Shown here one piece after another: positions 47,118 to 56,364 of a stretch of DNA of 64,000 nt. The position numbers and the translations under genes were made by a program. The stretch is from Lactimicrobium massiliense (GTDB lineage: Bacteria; Bacillota_I; Bacilli_A; Erysipelotrichales; Erysipelotrichaceae): assembly GCF_900343155.1 (NCBI RefSeq), contig NZ_OUNG01000001.1, positions 310,001-374,000 on the forward strand, given 5' to 3'. The notes under the pieces are model-generated. The model was not told the DNA's origin and did no database searches. It saw nothing but the letters and a program-made list of their open reading frames with translations. How positions within the stretch are numbered: position 1 is the first letter of the stretch; each line of letters starts with the position of its first letter.

Positions 47118-47340
47118 GCTCAAAAGCTATGTGTGCAAGTCAGCGTCTTAAAGCGCTGGCTTTTCCACTTTACTGGTGTCTGCGGTTATATTTTTGAAGC
47201 AGCTGGTCCTGCTCAGCTCCAGAACGCCCGCGATAAAACCGGCGGAGGCATTACAGACAGCGCTTTGGCACTCCCCTGACTTCAGTCATGGGGAGTGCCA
47301 ACGAATGAAAATAGGGGCTGAGGCTGCCCCCTGTTTTGCA
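47118..47340. mobile_element. IS200/IS605-like end remnant with subterminal hairpin
   Basis: A hairpin at 47267-47299, GGCACTCCCCTGAC-TTCA-GTCATGGGGAGTGCC (one bulged T), is of the CCCCTGACTTCAGTCAGGGG kind found at the right ends of IS200/IS605/IS1341 elements, where the transposase or TnpB guide RNA is anchored. Structured sequence extends upstream (CAAGTCAGCGTC...GCGCTGGC). No TnpA or TnpB gene remains. A second hairpin GGGGC...GCCCC follows at 47314-47330. Confidence 0.55.
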
Positions 47341-47486
47341 TGTGACCGGAACGTCCGGCATGTTCTCTTTTCTTCTTTCAGAACATGACAGGATCATTGA
47401 TCTGTTCTGCTCAGATGGAATCTCAGAGCACCGATCAGATTAGCGTCGTTGCCATATCTGCATGGCACGAGGAAATGAAACTGCTA

Positions 47487-47640
47487 ATTCATACCTGCGC
47501 CAGTAAGCGGGAACTTGACTACTGATTGCTGCCTGTTCGCAAAAATGCAGTCAGGAACATATCAACGTTTTGCCTGTTCGTCAGGAACATATTCACCGAT
47601 TTTTGCCGCCTGCCCGTTATCGGGAACATGTCGACAAACT
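47487..47640. repeat. Imperfect tandem hairpin repeats (3-4 units)
   Basis: Two clear units carry GCCTGTTCG...TCAGGAACATAT(C/T)AC. A third reads GCCTGCCCGTTATCGGGAACATGT and an older one contains AGTAAGCGGGAACTT. Each has a small CCTG/CAGG or CCCG/CGGG hairpin at its core. Units are 35-45 bases. Not a CRISPR: the units are neither identical nor evenly spaced. Confidence 0.55.
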
Positions 47641-47648
47641 GGAATTTG

Positions 47649-48444
47649 TCACTTACAACCTTTTCTCAATTTTTTCCAACTATGGCTTGTCAGGCAGCTT
47701 TTACCTAAATCCTTCATCATATCTTCCCAAAGCTTATATGGCATTGTCATCGACAAGTAGTCCTTAAGGACAGCGCTTCTTTGGGAAATGTCAAAAAGTC
47801 TCATGATTGCATAAGGCTCTTCCTTATCGATCCGCTCCGCTGCATAGACGATAGAGTGGCACGCGGCTCCAAATGGTGCGAGGGTATTTACGGCCTTACC
47901 GTTATGGAAGCCCTGCATGGTGACGAGTGCCGAAATCTGATCTGCGTTCGCAAAAACATATACTACATCAGGTGTACCGACTTCAGACCACCTGCTCAAT
48001 GGTGCGATAATAATTCTTGGATAGGCTTTATCGGAAAACGGCATATTGTTTCTCCATTTCAAGGCTGTTTCCGCATCACAGAAGAAGCGTCCCCCTCTTT
48101 AAGCATTGGCGGCGCTCCTGCAGGAGCTTTTTTCCAAGTCCTTGTGAAAGCATTACATAAATATTCGGATTCAAACGGGTAATCCGTCACCGAAGCAGGC
48201 AACTACTGCTCCGTCGGGGCAAGTACATCCATCCTCATCCAAGGATGTGATCTTTCCTTCGGCTGCAGCCAAAGCAAAAGGAATAACACAGTTCCTCTTT
48301 TGCGGAGATACTTCCAGCTCGCAAATTGCGGATGTATTCCCCAGAAAAATACCTACGGGTTCTAAACTCAAATTTCGTACCTTCTTCCTTCATCGCCTCC
48401 AATGCATGTGTTAATATTTCTTCTAGGTCACTGTTTGTTTTCAA
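47649..48444 (-). pseudogene. DUF169-type protein, multiply frameshifted
   Basis: Pieces in different frames form one protein. The start (TTG at 48444 after GGAGG) reads LKTNSDLEEILTHALEAMKE. The next piece reads EPVGIFLGNTSAICELEVSP and CPDGAVVACFGDG. The third reads FESEYLCNAFTRTWKKAPAGAP and the last NMPFSDKAYPRIIIAPLSRW. At least three frame changes (near 48360, 48175 and 48065) separate them. The P-V-G-x-F start and the Cys-rich middle fit DUF169, usually an uncharacterised anaerobe protein. No intact copy is present. Confidence 0.7.
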
Positions 48445-48509
48445 AATTCCTCCTTTGCTTGGCGTGTTGGTCCACTCCAATTGTAAGAAGGAACTGATGG
48501 AACGGCCAG

Positions 48510-48573
48510 TGGCCGTTTTCTCCCGGCGGATATTGGCCGTTTTCTCCCGTCACTTTTTGGCCATTTTCACCCG
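48510..48573. repeat. Three 16-bp repeats at exactly 24-bp spacing, IS21-like end
   Basis: TGGCCGTTTTCTCCCG at 48510 and 48534 and a variant TGGCCATTTTCACCCG at 48558 start 24 bases apart. Multiple short repeats of this kind (TGGCCATTTTCACTCCG-like) are found inside IS21-family termini, where IstA binds. No istA or istB gene is nearby, so this is a leftover end. Confidence 0.55.
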
Positions 48574-48597
48574 ACGCTAACATTATTAGACGGAAAT

Positions 48598-48635
48598 AAA
48601 GGAGACTCCTTCCCTTCTGGGGGTGAGTCTCCTTT
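48598..48635 (+). terminator. Rho-independent terminator upstream of the intron
   Basis: AAAGGAGACTC / GAGTCTCCTTT with a 16-base loop. The intron's first base is 5 nt past the right arm, the preferred target structure of group IIC introns. Confidence 0.8.
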
Positions 48636-48639
48636 CATA

Positions 48640-50598
48640 GTGTGTCGGGCATGGCACACATCTAGCCTGCAATAGAGGCAGGCCGCGGGTATTTGTCGCC
48701 AAGCGAAGTGAACTACCAGCCGAGGGTGAATAACCCAGAGCGAAAGCAGTAGCTAGCATATTTCTGAGCTTACGTACAGAAACCTGATTGAGGCCATAAG
48801 GCGGATAAGGCTGCTATGCAAGCTGAAGTCCAAAAGACAAACGTAAAGCCGACCGGTAAATCAGGAAGCTATGGAAATTACAGATGTGTGTCTTACCCCG
48901 AGAGATCCTGCGGACAGATGAACCTAAACACAGGGAAACCGAGACGCTTTTAAACAGCTATCGTTATCATCTGGTCGGATAAAGGTCTATCGCAGGAAGT
49001 CAGCTGAGGTCATAGTAGTGATGAAGCTTCTGTAACGGAAGTGGAGCGAAGGACCTAATGTTTGTATAGTGTGCCCCACTATACGCAATGTTCGGATAGT
49101 CCGAAAGGGAGGATAAGCCTACAGCAGAGGATCGTAACCTCTGACGGCAAAGGGCCCCGGGATGATTCTGAATAATCTACAGATAGAAAGGAATGGCACA
49201 GCGGTATGGAATTAATTGAAGTGATTCTGAGTGACGAAAACTTGGAAGAAGCGATCAGAAGGGTTAAGAGAAACCGTGGCGCGGCCGGCGTGGACGGCAT
49301 GAAAACCAGTGAGCTGGATGAGTATTTCTCTAAACATAAAGAAATAATCAAACAGCAGATCCGGAACATGCAGTACAGACCGAAACCAGTCCGCAGGGTC
49401 TATATACCCAAGCCCAATGGCAAGCAAAGGCCATTAGGTATTCCGTCAGTCGCAGACCGGGTGGTACAGCAGGCAGCAGCCCAGGTACTCAGCGGCATCT
49501 ACGACAGCACATTCAGTGACCATAGTTATGGATTCAGGCCAAACAGAAGCGCACATGATGCGATGAAGGATGTCCTGAATAATCTGAACAGCGGATACGA
49601 CTGGGTGATTGATCTCGACATCGAAAAGTATTTCGATACGGTGAATCATGACAAATTAATCTCCATTTTGAGAGAAAAGGTAAACGACAAGAGAACGTTA
49701 CACCTGATCCGGTCCTTTCTGAAGGCTGGCGTCATGGTGAACGGACTCGTATCACCAACTGAACTAGGCGTTCCGCAAGGCGGACCCCTCAGTCCGATAC
49801 TTAGCCTTATTTATCTCGATAAATTTGACAAAGAACTGGAGAGCAGAGGACTGCATTTTGTGCGGTACGCAGATGACTGCGACATCTTCGTGAAGAGCGA
49901 AATGGCGGCAGACAGAGTGATGAAGTCGGTAGCCTCATGGCTGGAACGAAAGCTGTTTCTGAAGGTCAGTCCAACCAAGACAAAGGTGGTCAGGCCAACA
50001 CACAGCGAGTTCCTAGGCTTTACGTACTGGAAGGCAAAAGACGGATGGCACTGCAAACCGAGTGATGACAGAAAGAAACGGCTGATGGCGAAAACCAAGG
50101 CTGTCCTGCAACGCAAGGAAGCAATATCCAGACCTCTGGCCGTCACATTCACAAAACTGAATCAGATCGTCAGAGGATGGATCAATTATTTCATCATCGG
50201 AGATATGAAGGCTTTCCTCGATGAATATGGACAGTGGATGCGGCACAAAGTCAGAGTCATCATCATCAAGCAATGGAAGAAACCGAAGCGTATAGACACA
50301 AATCTCCAAAGGCTTAACGCTATGTTCCATTGTAATTTCACCGATGAAGATACATACAAGGTAGCCAACTCACGCCTAGGATGGTATCGGAGGAGTGGAA
50401 TGGATGTGGTAAATTACGCTCTCAGCCCGAAAGTACTGGCCCTGCCAAGTAGGAAAACAGGTCGACCAGGACTGGTCAACCCGTTGGAATACTACCTCAA
50501 TAATCGTAAGTAAATACAAACGTAGCGCCGTATACGGAAAACCGTACGTACGGTGCAACGGGAGGGTCGAGCCGCTAACGCGGCTCACTCTACCCTAT
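48640..50598 (+). mobile_element. Group IIC intron
   Basis: The 5' end GTGTG fits the GUGYG consensus. About 560 bases of structured RNA precede the RT gene. Domain V is visible at about 50523-50556 (AGCGCCGTATACGG-AAAACCGTACGTACGGTGC with the AGC triad). Domain VI follows (GAGCCGC-TAAC-GCGGCTC) and the 3' end is near ...ACCCTAT. Insertion behind a terminator hairpin and an RT without endonuclease domain are both class C features. Exact ends are by eye, within a few bases. Confidence 0.88.
49206..50513 (+). CDS. ltrA: Group IIC intron reverse transcriptase/maturase
   Basis: 435 residues, encoded in domain IV. RT blocks run from RGAAGVDG (about 24-31) through RPLGIP (75-80), GFRPNRSAHDA, DLDIEKYFDTV and GVPQGGPLSPIL (188-199) to the catalytic YADD (221-224). 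The maturase (X) domain includes the KLNQIVRGWINYF block. No HNH endonuclease follows, as is normal for class C. The reading frame is intact, so the intron could be active. Confidence 0.95.
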   Translation: MELIEVILSDENLEEAIRRVKRNRGAAGVDGMKTSELDEYFSKHKEIIKQQIRNMQYRPKPVRRVYIPKPNGKQRPLGIPSVADRVVQQAAAQVLSGIYDSTFSDHSYGFRPNRSAHDAMKDVLNNLNSGYDWVIDLDIEKYFDTVNHDKLISILREKVNDKRTLHLIRSFLKAGVMVNGLVSPTELGVPQGGPLSPILSLIYLDKFDKELESRGLHFVRYADDCDIFVKSEMAADRVMKSVASWLERKLFLKVSPTKTKVVRPTHSEFLGFTYWKAKDGWHCKPSDDRKKRLMAKTKAVLQRKEAISRPLAVTFTKLNQIVRGWINYFIIGDMKAFLDEYGQWMRHKVRVIIIKQWKKPKRIDTNLQRLNAMFHCNFTDEDTYKVANSRLGWYRRSGMDVVNYALSPKVLALPSRKTGRPGLVNPLEYYLNNRK

Positions 50599-50808
50599 TA
50601 AACTTTTTATAGTTATGTATTATTTATTGCATGATATAGAGGATCATCCTTATTATCAGTCACTTCGTCATAGATGTCTTCATTATCAATTTCTTCTCAA
50701 ATCTCCTTTAGGGTATTAGACCGGTTGCTGAAGATTTACATCCGCAATCATCCGCTTTTAAATTCCGACTTGTGAACGGGCAGCAGTCCGGTTCAGTGTT
50801 TATGATGT
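50599..50808. other. AT-rich remnant between intron and GH78
   Basis: On the minus strand one short frame reads EIDNEDIYDEVTDNKDDPLYHA, which looks coding-like, but no start or family is recognisable. It is probably the tail of a gene removed by the insertions nearby. Confidence 0.3.
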
Positions 50809-53583
50809 TTAAATAGCCTGACTGTCCGCAAATGCTTCAATGTAACGGTCCATTTTTTCAATAACGCTTTCATCGGCACCGTATCTCAGTGCGAAACTGC
50901 GCAGACTGTTCGAAGCCATGGAAGCCAGCAGCACCGGTGAAGCAACGCTGATCTCCTCCTGGATCATCTTCAGGATTTCCGGATATTTCATCAGATCCCC
51001 GATCGGCATATCAACCGACAGTGTTCCCATCACAGGTTCTGTAAGTCCGTAAACAGCGAAGTAGGAACCGGCTTTCAGATAACATATGCCGTCCCTGACA
51101 TCGGCGAACATCGGATTTCCTTCTTCCTTCTGTCCGTCCCACAACGGCAGGACTACTTCCGCTTCGGCACCGAAAGGAACCGTCACTGCAATCTGCAGAT
51201 GCTTTCTGTCAACACTCTGCCAGCTTACACGCCATGGACCGGCTGCGGAAAGATAATCCATCTCCAGATAATCCAATGCCTTGTGCGGCAGCGGTGCAAT
51301 GCGTGCAGTCCGGAAACCTGGCGCAAGCGGAGTCAGTCCGGCACAGCGTTCAAACATCCACTGGACAATCGCACCATAGGAATAATGGTTGAGACTGTTC
51401 ATACCGGTACTGGAAATATGTCCTGTTTCATCCAGAGAGTTCCATCTTTCCCAGATTGTTGTGGCACCGAGGTTCACTTCATACAGCCAGCCCGGATATT
51501 CTTCGTTCAAGAGTAGATCATAGGCAAGATCATCCCTGCCTGCCTTTACCAGCGCAGGACACAGCAGCGGTGTGCCGACAAATCCGGTCTTCAGTTTCCG
51601 GTTGTTGTTTTCCAGCAACTTTGCAAGTATTGACGCTTCGGACTCCATGGATCCCAGTCCGTTCATAATACTGAGTACTTCCCCGGTCTGGGTCATAATG
51701 GCACATCTTCCGCTCGGTGTGTAGTATTCTTCATAAATACCTTTTTCGATCTTTTCTGCCAGAGTCCTGTATTCTTCTGCGTCTTCCGCATAGCCAAGAA
51801 GCTCCGCAGATTTTGACACGATCAATGCACTTTTTCTGTAATAGACATCTGCGATGAATCCTTCTTCCGTACCGCCGAGGACCGCATCCGGTTTTGCGGC
51901 ACCATCCAGTGCCAGCCAGTCACCGAAATGGAACACATGACGCCAATGATGATCTTCACCATCTGTATTTCTGATATATTCAACCCATGCCTTCATCGTC
52001 GGATAGTGTTCTTTCAGTATGGACAGATCACCGCTGAACTGATACTGGTTCCAAGGAATGATCGTCGTCGCATCACCCCAGACTGCGGCAGTAGCTCCCA
52101 TCGGACTCTGATTATCTGCCATGCCGAAAGATGGAATGACCAGCGGCACAAGGCCGTCATATTTTTCCTGTTCTTTTGCCATATCATACAGATACTTCCG
52201 ATAGAACGCATATGTATCCGCAAAGTACATGGCAGTAGCTGAGAACACTTGAGCATCTCCCGTCCATCCCATGCGTTCATCGCGCTGTGGACAGTCGGTC
52301 GGCACATCCACAAAATTATCTTTCATGCTCCAGCTGCTGTTGGCGATCAGCCGGTTTAGTTTTTCATTGCCGGTTGACAGGTGTCCCTTTTCTTCAATAT
52401 CACTGTAGAGGGCAATACCTGTCAGATCTTCCGCTTTCAGATCGGTGATACCTTCGATCTTCAGGTAACGGTATCCATAGAATGTAAACTTCGGCCGAAG
52501 TATGTGTTCATTCCCGTCAGAAACATACACATATTCCGCTTTCGCCGTTCTCAGATTATCGCGGTAGAAACAACCATCCTGGAGAACCTCACCGGCCTGT
52601 ATCCGGATGACTGTGCCCTCCGGTTCATGAACACGCAGCGTGAATATACCGCTGATATTTTGCTTCATATCCGCAATTGTCTCACCTGCAGGCGAATGCA
52701 GGATTTCCGGACAGAACGTCTCATGAGCTTTCAGCGATACGCTGATCCGGTCAGACGGCATCATTGTTTCGTCACTGAAAACAGCCTGCACCGGTTCTGT
52801 TTCGGGCAGAGTACCATCCCGGTGTTCGCCATCGTAGATATTCGAGAAAGTGATATCGGAACGCTTCATCATCCATGAATCATCGGTGCCGATGATCTCT
52901 GTGCTGCCGTCTTCATATGTCAGATGTATTTCAGCGATCAGCTTCCATTCTTTTCCATATGTAATGGCCGTTTCATCAAAACCGAATCTGCCTTTGTACC
53001 AGCCGTTGCCGAGTTCCACTGACAGAATTCCGCTTTTCTGAAGTTCTTCTGTCACATTAAACGTTTCTGCCTGCAGGAAATTATGGTAATTGTTGCAGTA
53101 TGGGGTCAGATACTCGTCACCGATTTTCTTTCCGTCCCAATACGCTTCATAAAGACCGAGACCGCAGATATACAGTCTTGCTTTTTTTACCGGACCTTTC
53201 GGACTGATCTGTTTATAAAAGATCGGATGTCTTTCTTCTGTACTGTCACAAGTGATCCATTTCCCCTGCCATGGGGTATCCATTTTTCCGGTTTCAAAAT
53301 GATATTCTTCTGAAACTGCTTCCTCACCGGCATCGCTGCGTACACTGACCGTCCATGTATATTCTGTCATCGGTTCCGGGGCAAAAGTTCCCTGTGTACA
53401 AAGTGAATCCAGCTGACTCCACCCGGTATCCATAACTGTCTTTTCTTCCGCTTTGACAATCAGGCGTGATGATTCAGCCTTTTTTCCTTCTGCCCCGGAA
53501 ACTGTCCATGAAAAAACCGGTGTGCCGAACGCATACCCGACAGGATTTATCAGATGACAGACTTTCCCATTCTGAATTTTCAT
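50809..53583 (-). CDS. GH78 alpha-L-rhamnosidase
   Basis: 924 residues, the usual multi-domain size. Two N-terminal beta domains precede the (alpha/alpha)6 barrel. The catalytic signature DCPQRDERMGWTGDAQVFSATA with the general acid Glu, and TTIWERWNSLDE with the second Glu, are both intact. There is no signal peptide, so it removes rhamnose from imported compounds such as rutinosyl- or neohesperidosyl-type glycosides. It is the last gene of the minus-strand EIIC operon. The 3' end faces the intron. Confidence 0.93.
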   Translation of the reverse strand: MKIQNGKVCHLINPVGYAFGTPVFSWTVSGAEGKKAESSRLIVKAEEKTVMDTGWSQLDSLCTQGTFAPEPMTEYTWTVSVRSDAGEEAVSEEYHFETGKMDTPWQGKWITCDSTEERHPIFYKQISPKGPVKKARLYICGLGLYEAYWDGKKIGDEYLTPYCNNYHNFLQAETFNVTEELQKSGILSVELGNGWYKGRFGFDETAITYGKEWKLIAEIHLTYEDGSTEIIGTDDSWMMKRSDITFSNIYDGEHRDGTLPETEPVQAVFSDETMMPSDRISVSLKAHETFCPEILHSPAGETIADMKQNISGIFTLRVHEPEGTVIRIQAGEVLQDGCFYRDNLRTAKAEYVYVSDGNEHILRPKFTFYGYRYLKIEGITDLKAEDLTGIALYSDIEEKGHLSTGNEKLNRLIANSSWSMKDNFVDVPTDCPQRDERMGWTGDAQVFSATAMYFADTYAFYRKYLYDMAKEQEKYDGLVPLVIPSFGMADNQSPMGATAAVWGDATTIIPWNQYQFSGDLSILKEHYPTMKAWVEYIRNTDGEDHHWRHVFHFGDWLALDGAAKPDAVLGGTEEGFIADVYYRKSALIVSKSAELLGYAEDAEEYRTLAEKIEKGIYEEYYTPSGRCAIMTQTGEVLSIMNGLGSMESEASILAKLLENNNRKLKTGFVGTPLLCPALVKAGRDDLAYDLLLNEEYPGWLYEVNLGATTIWERWNSLDETGHISSTGMNSLNHYSYGAIVQWMFERCAGLTPLAPGFRTARIAPLPHKALDYLEMDYLSAAGPWRVSWQSVDRKHLQIAVTVPFGAEAEVVLPLWDGQKEEGNPMFADVRDGICYLKAGSYFAVYGLTEPVMGTLSVDMPIGDLMKYPEILKMIQEEISVASPVLLASMASNSLRSFALRYGADESVIEKMDRYIEAFADSQAI

Positions 53584-53654
53584 ACGTTTTATTTCCTTTT
53601 CACTCGCAGATTAATCATCAAACATGGTTCCCTTATACAGGAAGCACCATTCTT

Positions 53655-54926
53655 TCATTTCCGCCGATCACTTTTTGTATAAGAGCCAAGAAATGCAAGG
53701 CTTGGCTTCGGTGTATGGATCTGGTTTTCCCTGTCCAGGGATACCAGTCCGAACTGCATGGTATAGCCGCTCTGCCATTCCCAGTTATCAATGAAGGACC
53801 AGTAGAGATAGCCTTTTATCGGAAGGCCTTCCTCACGACATTTCATAACGCCGTTCAATGCGGTTTCGATATATCTGATCCTGACGGTATCGTCATCCGT
53901 GGCGATACCGTTTTCTGTTATAAGCAGATCCCCTTTGAATGATTCGTGTACCCTGCGGATCACATGTTCCACACATTCCGGATAATACTCATAGCCCATC
54001 TGGGTGACCGGCATACCTTCCGCAGGATCTTCTTCCCCTTTTGCGGAGAAGATGGCTCTGGTATATGTCTGGATACCGAAGAAATCATCATTTTCGATCG
54101 TAGGCAGATAATGGAGGAAATCTTTTTCCCAGTCCTTGTCTGCGTTTTCTTTTCCGCCTTCTGTATACTGGAGATCTCTGACGGAAAGGCTTAAGCCGAC
54201 CTTTGTTTCAGGCAGGATCCTGTGCAGGACTTCCACAGCCTTCTTATGAGCTGTGCATACGATCTCATCACCGTGAGCCGAACGCGGGGAAGTAAATACA
54301 GCCGCATTTTCAACGCCGAAGACCTCAAGATTTTCCTTCTTCGTCATTTCCTGCTGTTCCGCCATCTTTTCAAGATCCATGCCGATCTGCAGACCTGCGC
54401 CGTCGGTATGTCTCATGATCTTTTCCAGATATCCGGCAATCAGTGTACCCATGTTGGCTTCGTTGATCGTAACGATATAGCGTATGTTCTTACCTTTGAG
54501 ATGCTCTGCCACATATTCCACATACCTGGCAAAGTAATCCGGCGTTGTGTCAGCTTCCCAGCCGCCTTCGGTGATCAACCATTTCGGACATACAAAGTGA
54601 AGAAGCGTAATGACCGGTTCAATATCATATTCACGGCATGCATCGACCATATCCAGATAATGGTTCATTTCTTTTTCATCGAATTTGCCCTTTTCCGGTT
54701 CGATCCTTGCCCACTCAAAAGAGAATCTGTAGGCATTCAGACCTGCTTCATGCATCATGCGGATATCTTCACGATAGGTATGGTAGTGATCTGCCGCATC
54801 AAGTGACGGCTCTTTATAGCCACCGGTCTTCATGTATTCCTGAGCCCATGTGTCGCTGTTGGTGTTGTTTCCCTCCACCTGGCCGCCGGCTGTAGCGGAA
54901 CCGATCAGAAATTTTTCTTCCGTCAT
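53655..54926 (-). CDS. GH1 beta-glycosidase (second of the pair)
   Basis: 423 residues. The GH1 acid/base Glu lies in TINEANM, the nucleophile in LLITENG. The C-terminus has NWEWQSGY with Glu at the position that, in non-phospho enzymes, binds the sugar O4/O6. The KKSxxWY phosphate-binding block of 6-phospho-beta-glucosidases is not seen. So it may prefer non-phosphorylated glycosides. It is shorter than the family's usual 450-480. Placed between the GH1 at 54977-56362 and GH78. Confidence 0.88.
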   Translation of the reverse strand: MTEEKFLIGSATAGGQVEGNNTNSDTWAQEYMKTGGYKEPSLDAADHYHTYREDIRMMHEAGLNAYRFSFEWARIEPEKGKFDEKEMNHYLDMVDACREYDIEPVITLLHFVCPKWLITEGGWEADTTPDYFARYVEYVAEHLKGKNIRYIVTINEANMGTLIAGYLEKIMRHTDGAGLQIGMDLEKMAEQQEMTKKENLEVFGVENAAVFTSPRSAHGDEIVCTAHKKAVEVLHRILPETKVGLSLSVRDLQYTEGGKENADKDWEKDFLHYLPTIENDDFFGIQTYTRAIFSAKGEEDPAEGMPVTQMGYEYYPECVEHVIRRVHESFKGDLLITENGIATDDDTVRIRYIETALNGVMKCREEGLPIKGYLYWSFIDNWEWQSGYTMQFGLVSLDRENQIHTPKPSLAFLGSYTKSDRRK

Positions 54927-54976
54927 TTCACTGTCCTCTTGTATTTTCTATATATTTAGTATCAGATCAGATTTTA

Positions 54977-56362
54977 TTACAGCTCTGATCCGTTGGAAGC
55001 AATCACTTTTTTATACCAGTCAAAGCTGTCTTTCTTTACCCTGCGGCATTCTTTTGCGTCTGTGTCGGTCCTGTCAATGAAAACCAGTCCGTATCTTTTC
55101 GCAAAACCCTGATGAGAGGAAAGAACGTCCATAAAGCTCCACGGGCAATATCCGAAAACAGGATATCCTTCTTCACAAAGACGCATTACCTGTGAAATAT
55201 GTTCTCTGAGATAATCAATGCGATAATGATCGTGGATCTTTCCGTCTTCCCCCAGTGCTTCACTGACAGCAATGCCGTTCTCGGTTACGATCATCGGCAG
55301 ACGATATCTGTTATAGATCTTGCGCATTCCGTAGTAAAGACCTTCCGCATCGGTGCCGTGCGGCATCCATTCTGTCGGTTTCATATAAGGGTTGCGGACA
55401 ATGCGGCAGTCATCGGCTGCCCAGAAAAAGGATGTGTCAAAACCAAACGGTTTTACCTCATACTTCGCACAGCTGCTGAAATAGTAATTGACTCCGATGA
55501 AATCCGGCTTCGAACCTTGCAGGACTGCTTTGTCTTCTGCTTCTGTTTCCGGCAGAAGATTTCTTTCTTTCAGCCAGGTATATGCAGCCGGAGAGTATTC
55601 ACCGTATACACTCATATCCAGCAAATAGAATTCCTGCATTTCTTCGGCCTCTGCCGCAGCCCGGATATCCTCAGGTTTTGAAGAAAGGGGATAAATAACC
55701 TGCATTGAACATACCGGGCCGATCAGTGCCTCCGGATCGATTTCTCTCAGCAAGGAAATTGCTTTGTGTTCCGCCAAGGAAACGTGGTAGCTGATCTGGT
55801 AGATCCATTTTGATCTTTCATGCGGGTCTTCAATATATTCCATTGCCAGATCCGGTGCAGCTGTCGCAATGAACTGTTCATTCACCGTGACCCATTTGGT
55901 GATCCTACCTTTGAAGTGACGGAAACAGACCTCTGCATATTTTACATAGGCATCGATCATTTTCCGGCTTTTCCAGCCGCCGAATGAATCGACAAGTGCC
56001 TGCGGACATTCGAAGTGATACAAAGTGACAAGCGGTTCAATTCCCTTTTCCAGCAGATAGTCGATCAGCCGGTCATAGAAAGCAAGTCCCTTCTCATTCG
56101 GCACCAGTGTCTCATCCGGCATGATACGGCTCCATGAGAAACCCATGCGGTAGGTTTTAAGACCCAGTTCCGCCATCAGGTCGACATCCTCTTTCCAGTG
56201 GTGATAATGGTCACAGGCAATCTTTGTATCAGCCATGCCTTCAGGAACATGTCTGACATCGGTAGTCGCCAGTCCCTTGCCATCGATGTTATAGGCGCCT
56301 TCGATCTGGAAAGCACTGGTGGAAGCACCCCACAAGAAATTTTCCGGCATTCCGTATGTCAT
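54977..56362 (-). CDS. GH1 6-phospho-beta-glucosidase (first of the pair)
   Basis: 461 residues from the ATG at 56362, 11 bases after GAAGGAG. GH1 marks: ENFLWGASTSAFQIEGAY, acid/base in TVNEQF, nucleophile in IVTENGI. The end CRRVKKDSFDWYKKVIASNG matches the phosphate-binding KKSFxWYKxVI stretch of phospho-beta-glucosidases, and Ser residues in DVLSSHQG fit the phospho branch. It would cleave the phosphorylated glycoside made by the EIIC transporter. It begins 2 bases past the ydjC stop. Confidence 0.9.
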   Translation of the reverse strand: MTYGMPENFLWGASTSAFQIEGAYNIDGKGLATTDVRHVPEGMADTKIACDHYHHWKEDVDLMAELGLKTYRMGFSWSRIMPDETLVPNEKGLAFYDRLIDYLLEKGIEPLVTLYHFECPQALVDSFGGWKSRKMIDAYVKYAEVCFRHFKGRITKWVTVNEQFIATAAPDLAMEYIEDPHERSKWIYQISYHVSLAEHKAISLLREIDPEALIGPVCSMQVIYPLSSKPEDIRAAAEAEEMQEFYLLDMSVYGEYSPAAYTWLKERNLLPETEAEDKAVLQGSKPDFIGVNYYFSSCAKYEVKPFGFDTSFFWAADDCRIVRNPYMKPTEWMPHGTDAEGLYYGMRKIYNRYRLPMIVTENGIAVSEALGEDGKIHDHYRIDYLREHISQVMRLCEEGYPVFGYCPWSFMDVLSSHQGFAKRYGLVFIDRTDTDAKECRRVKKDSFDWYKKVIASNGSEL

Positions 56363-56364
56363 TT

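Noticed and set aside
47487..47640. Possible CRISPR array from the repeated GGAACAT motifs
   Set aside because: Units differ from each other and spacing is irregular; no uniform spacers.
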